Positions 63,786 to 64,000 of a stretch of 64,000 nt of DNA are shown piece after piece (position 1 is the stretch's first letter; each line of letters begins with the position of its first letter). A program made the position numbers and the translations under genes. A model generated the notes under the pieces. That model saw only the letters and a program-made list of their open reading frames with translations, had not been told where the DNA came from and did no database searches. The DNA is from Triatoma infestans (Eukaryota > Arthropoda > Insecta > Hemiptera > Reduviidae), in NCBI GenBank assembly GCA_011037195.1, contig JAAEAF010002664.1, positions 38,886-102,885 on the forward strand. The letters run 5' to 3'.

Positions 63786-64000
63786 GCCTGTAAGATAAAG
63801 TATTGCGATCGTGCCAGATATTGAGTTTTCACCGGAAATACAGATTCTGGGATCCTCCTGAATACGATAAAAATGTTTTTAGCGAATGAATGTGTATGTG
63901 TGTGTGTGTGTGTGTGAATACAAAGAAAATCTCAAAAACGAAACGTCGCAAGAAGATTTCGGGCAAAATCCATCAACCGGAAGTGTGACTATCTACATAA
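63786..64000 (+). repeat. HINE 5' part, running off the window
   Basis: CTGTAAGATAAAGTATTGCG, CAGATATTGAGTTTTCACCG, GAAATACAGATTCTGGGATC, TG microsatellite (63895-63916) and AAATCTCAAAAACGAAACGT, then ATCCATCAACCGGAAGTGTG. More diverged than the full copies. Confidence 0.6.

Overview
The window looks like a piece of an AT-rich insect (arthropod) nuclear genome. The evidence is the transposon spectrum: mariner, Tc1, Jockey-, I- and RTE-type LINEs, a Ty3/gypsy element, a Helitron helicase relic and tRNA-derived SINEs, with no operons and no bacterial start signals. The sequence does not fix a species. I found no host protein-coding gene, rRNA gene or functional tRNA gene. Almost all recognisable content is mobile DNA, much of it nested, separated by AT-rich sequence without visible features.

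Three short families dominate. (1) A Helitron/HINE-like non-autonomous family (called HINE here), about 0.7-1.0 kb, has a 15-bp inverted terminal motif, a hairpin at each end, an internal CA/TG microsatellite and one or more ~330-bp internal modules, and always sits in A/T homopolymers. There are about eight long copies (near 3.5, 6.2, 10, 23.8, 26.6, 30.4, 39.7-42, 57 and 58.5 kb) and many fragments. (2) A small element carries a hammerhead-ribozyme-like core (CTGANGA, stem II, GAAA, ACCGGTC, with pairing stem I arms), alone or as inverted arms. It makes 12-14 bp target-site duplications (TSDs) at 3.8-4.6, 17.0, 19.5-20.3 and 54.1-55.2 kb. (3) A different 462-bp palindromic insertion at 29.4-29.8 kb carries a second hammerhead-like core in each arm, flanked by a 13-bp TSD. 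A paralogous empty site at about 20.09 kb lies in the same window. These ribozyme-bearing elements are the most unusual content; Penelope-like or retrozyme-like ancestry is inferred, as no matching reverse transcriptase is present.

Layout. 0-9.9 kb: LTR-like relics, HINE and ribozyme elements, SINEs. 12.3-13.1 kb: 5'-truncated I-like LINE with TSD. 16-21 kb: LINE tails, ribozyme elements and a Jockey LINE interrupted by a composite ribozyme/Jockey insertion. 21.5-22.9 kb: a structurally complete mariner with an open 354-aa transposase, the only intact-looking gene. 23.8-26.2 kb: decayed Tc1 element with a HINE inside. 28.9-30.4 kb: Jockey LINE with the palindromic insertion. 34.2-35.3 kb: Helitron helicase relic. 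36.8-38.8 kb: RTE-like LINE and old mariner relic. 41-45.1 kb: LINE RNase H relic and a 5'-truncated Ty3/gypsy element with polypurine tract and 3' LTR. 46.5-52.8 kb: Jockey, RNase H and RTE relics and nested SINE/LINE. 54-60.9 kb: ribozyme element hosting an I-like LINE, HINEs and another RNase H relic. 61.1-62.5 kb: a 1.4-kb minisatellite of a 16-bp unit. 62.5-64 kb: LTR-like DNA, a 21-bp triplication and a HINE running off the end.

The genes do not form a pathway. The window records serial insertion: LINE into ribozyme element, ribozyme element into LINE or HINE, HINE into Tc1, LINE into SINE, SINE into HINE. All boundaries were read by eye; nothing was aligned computationally.
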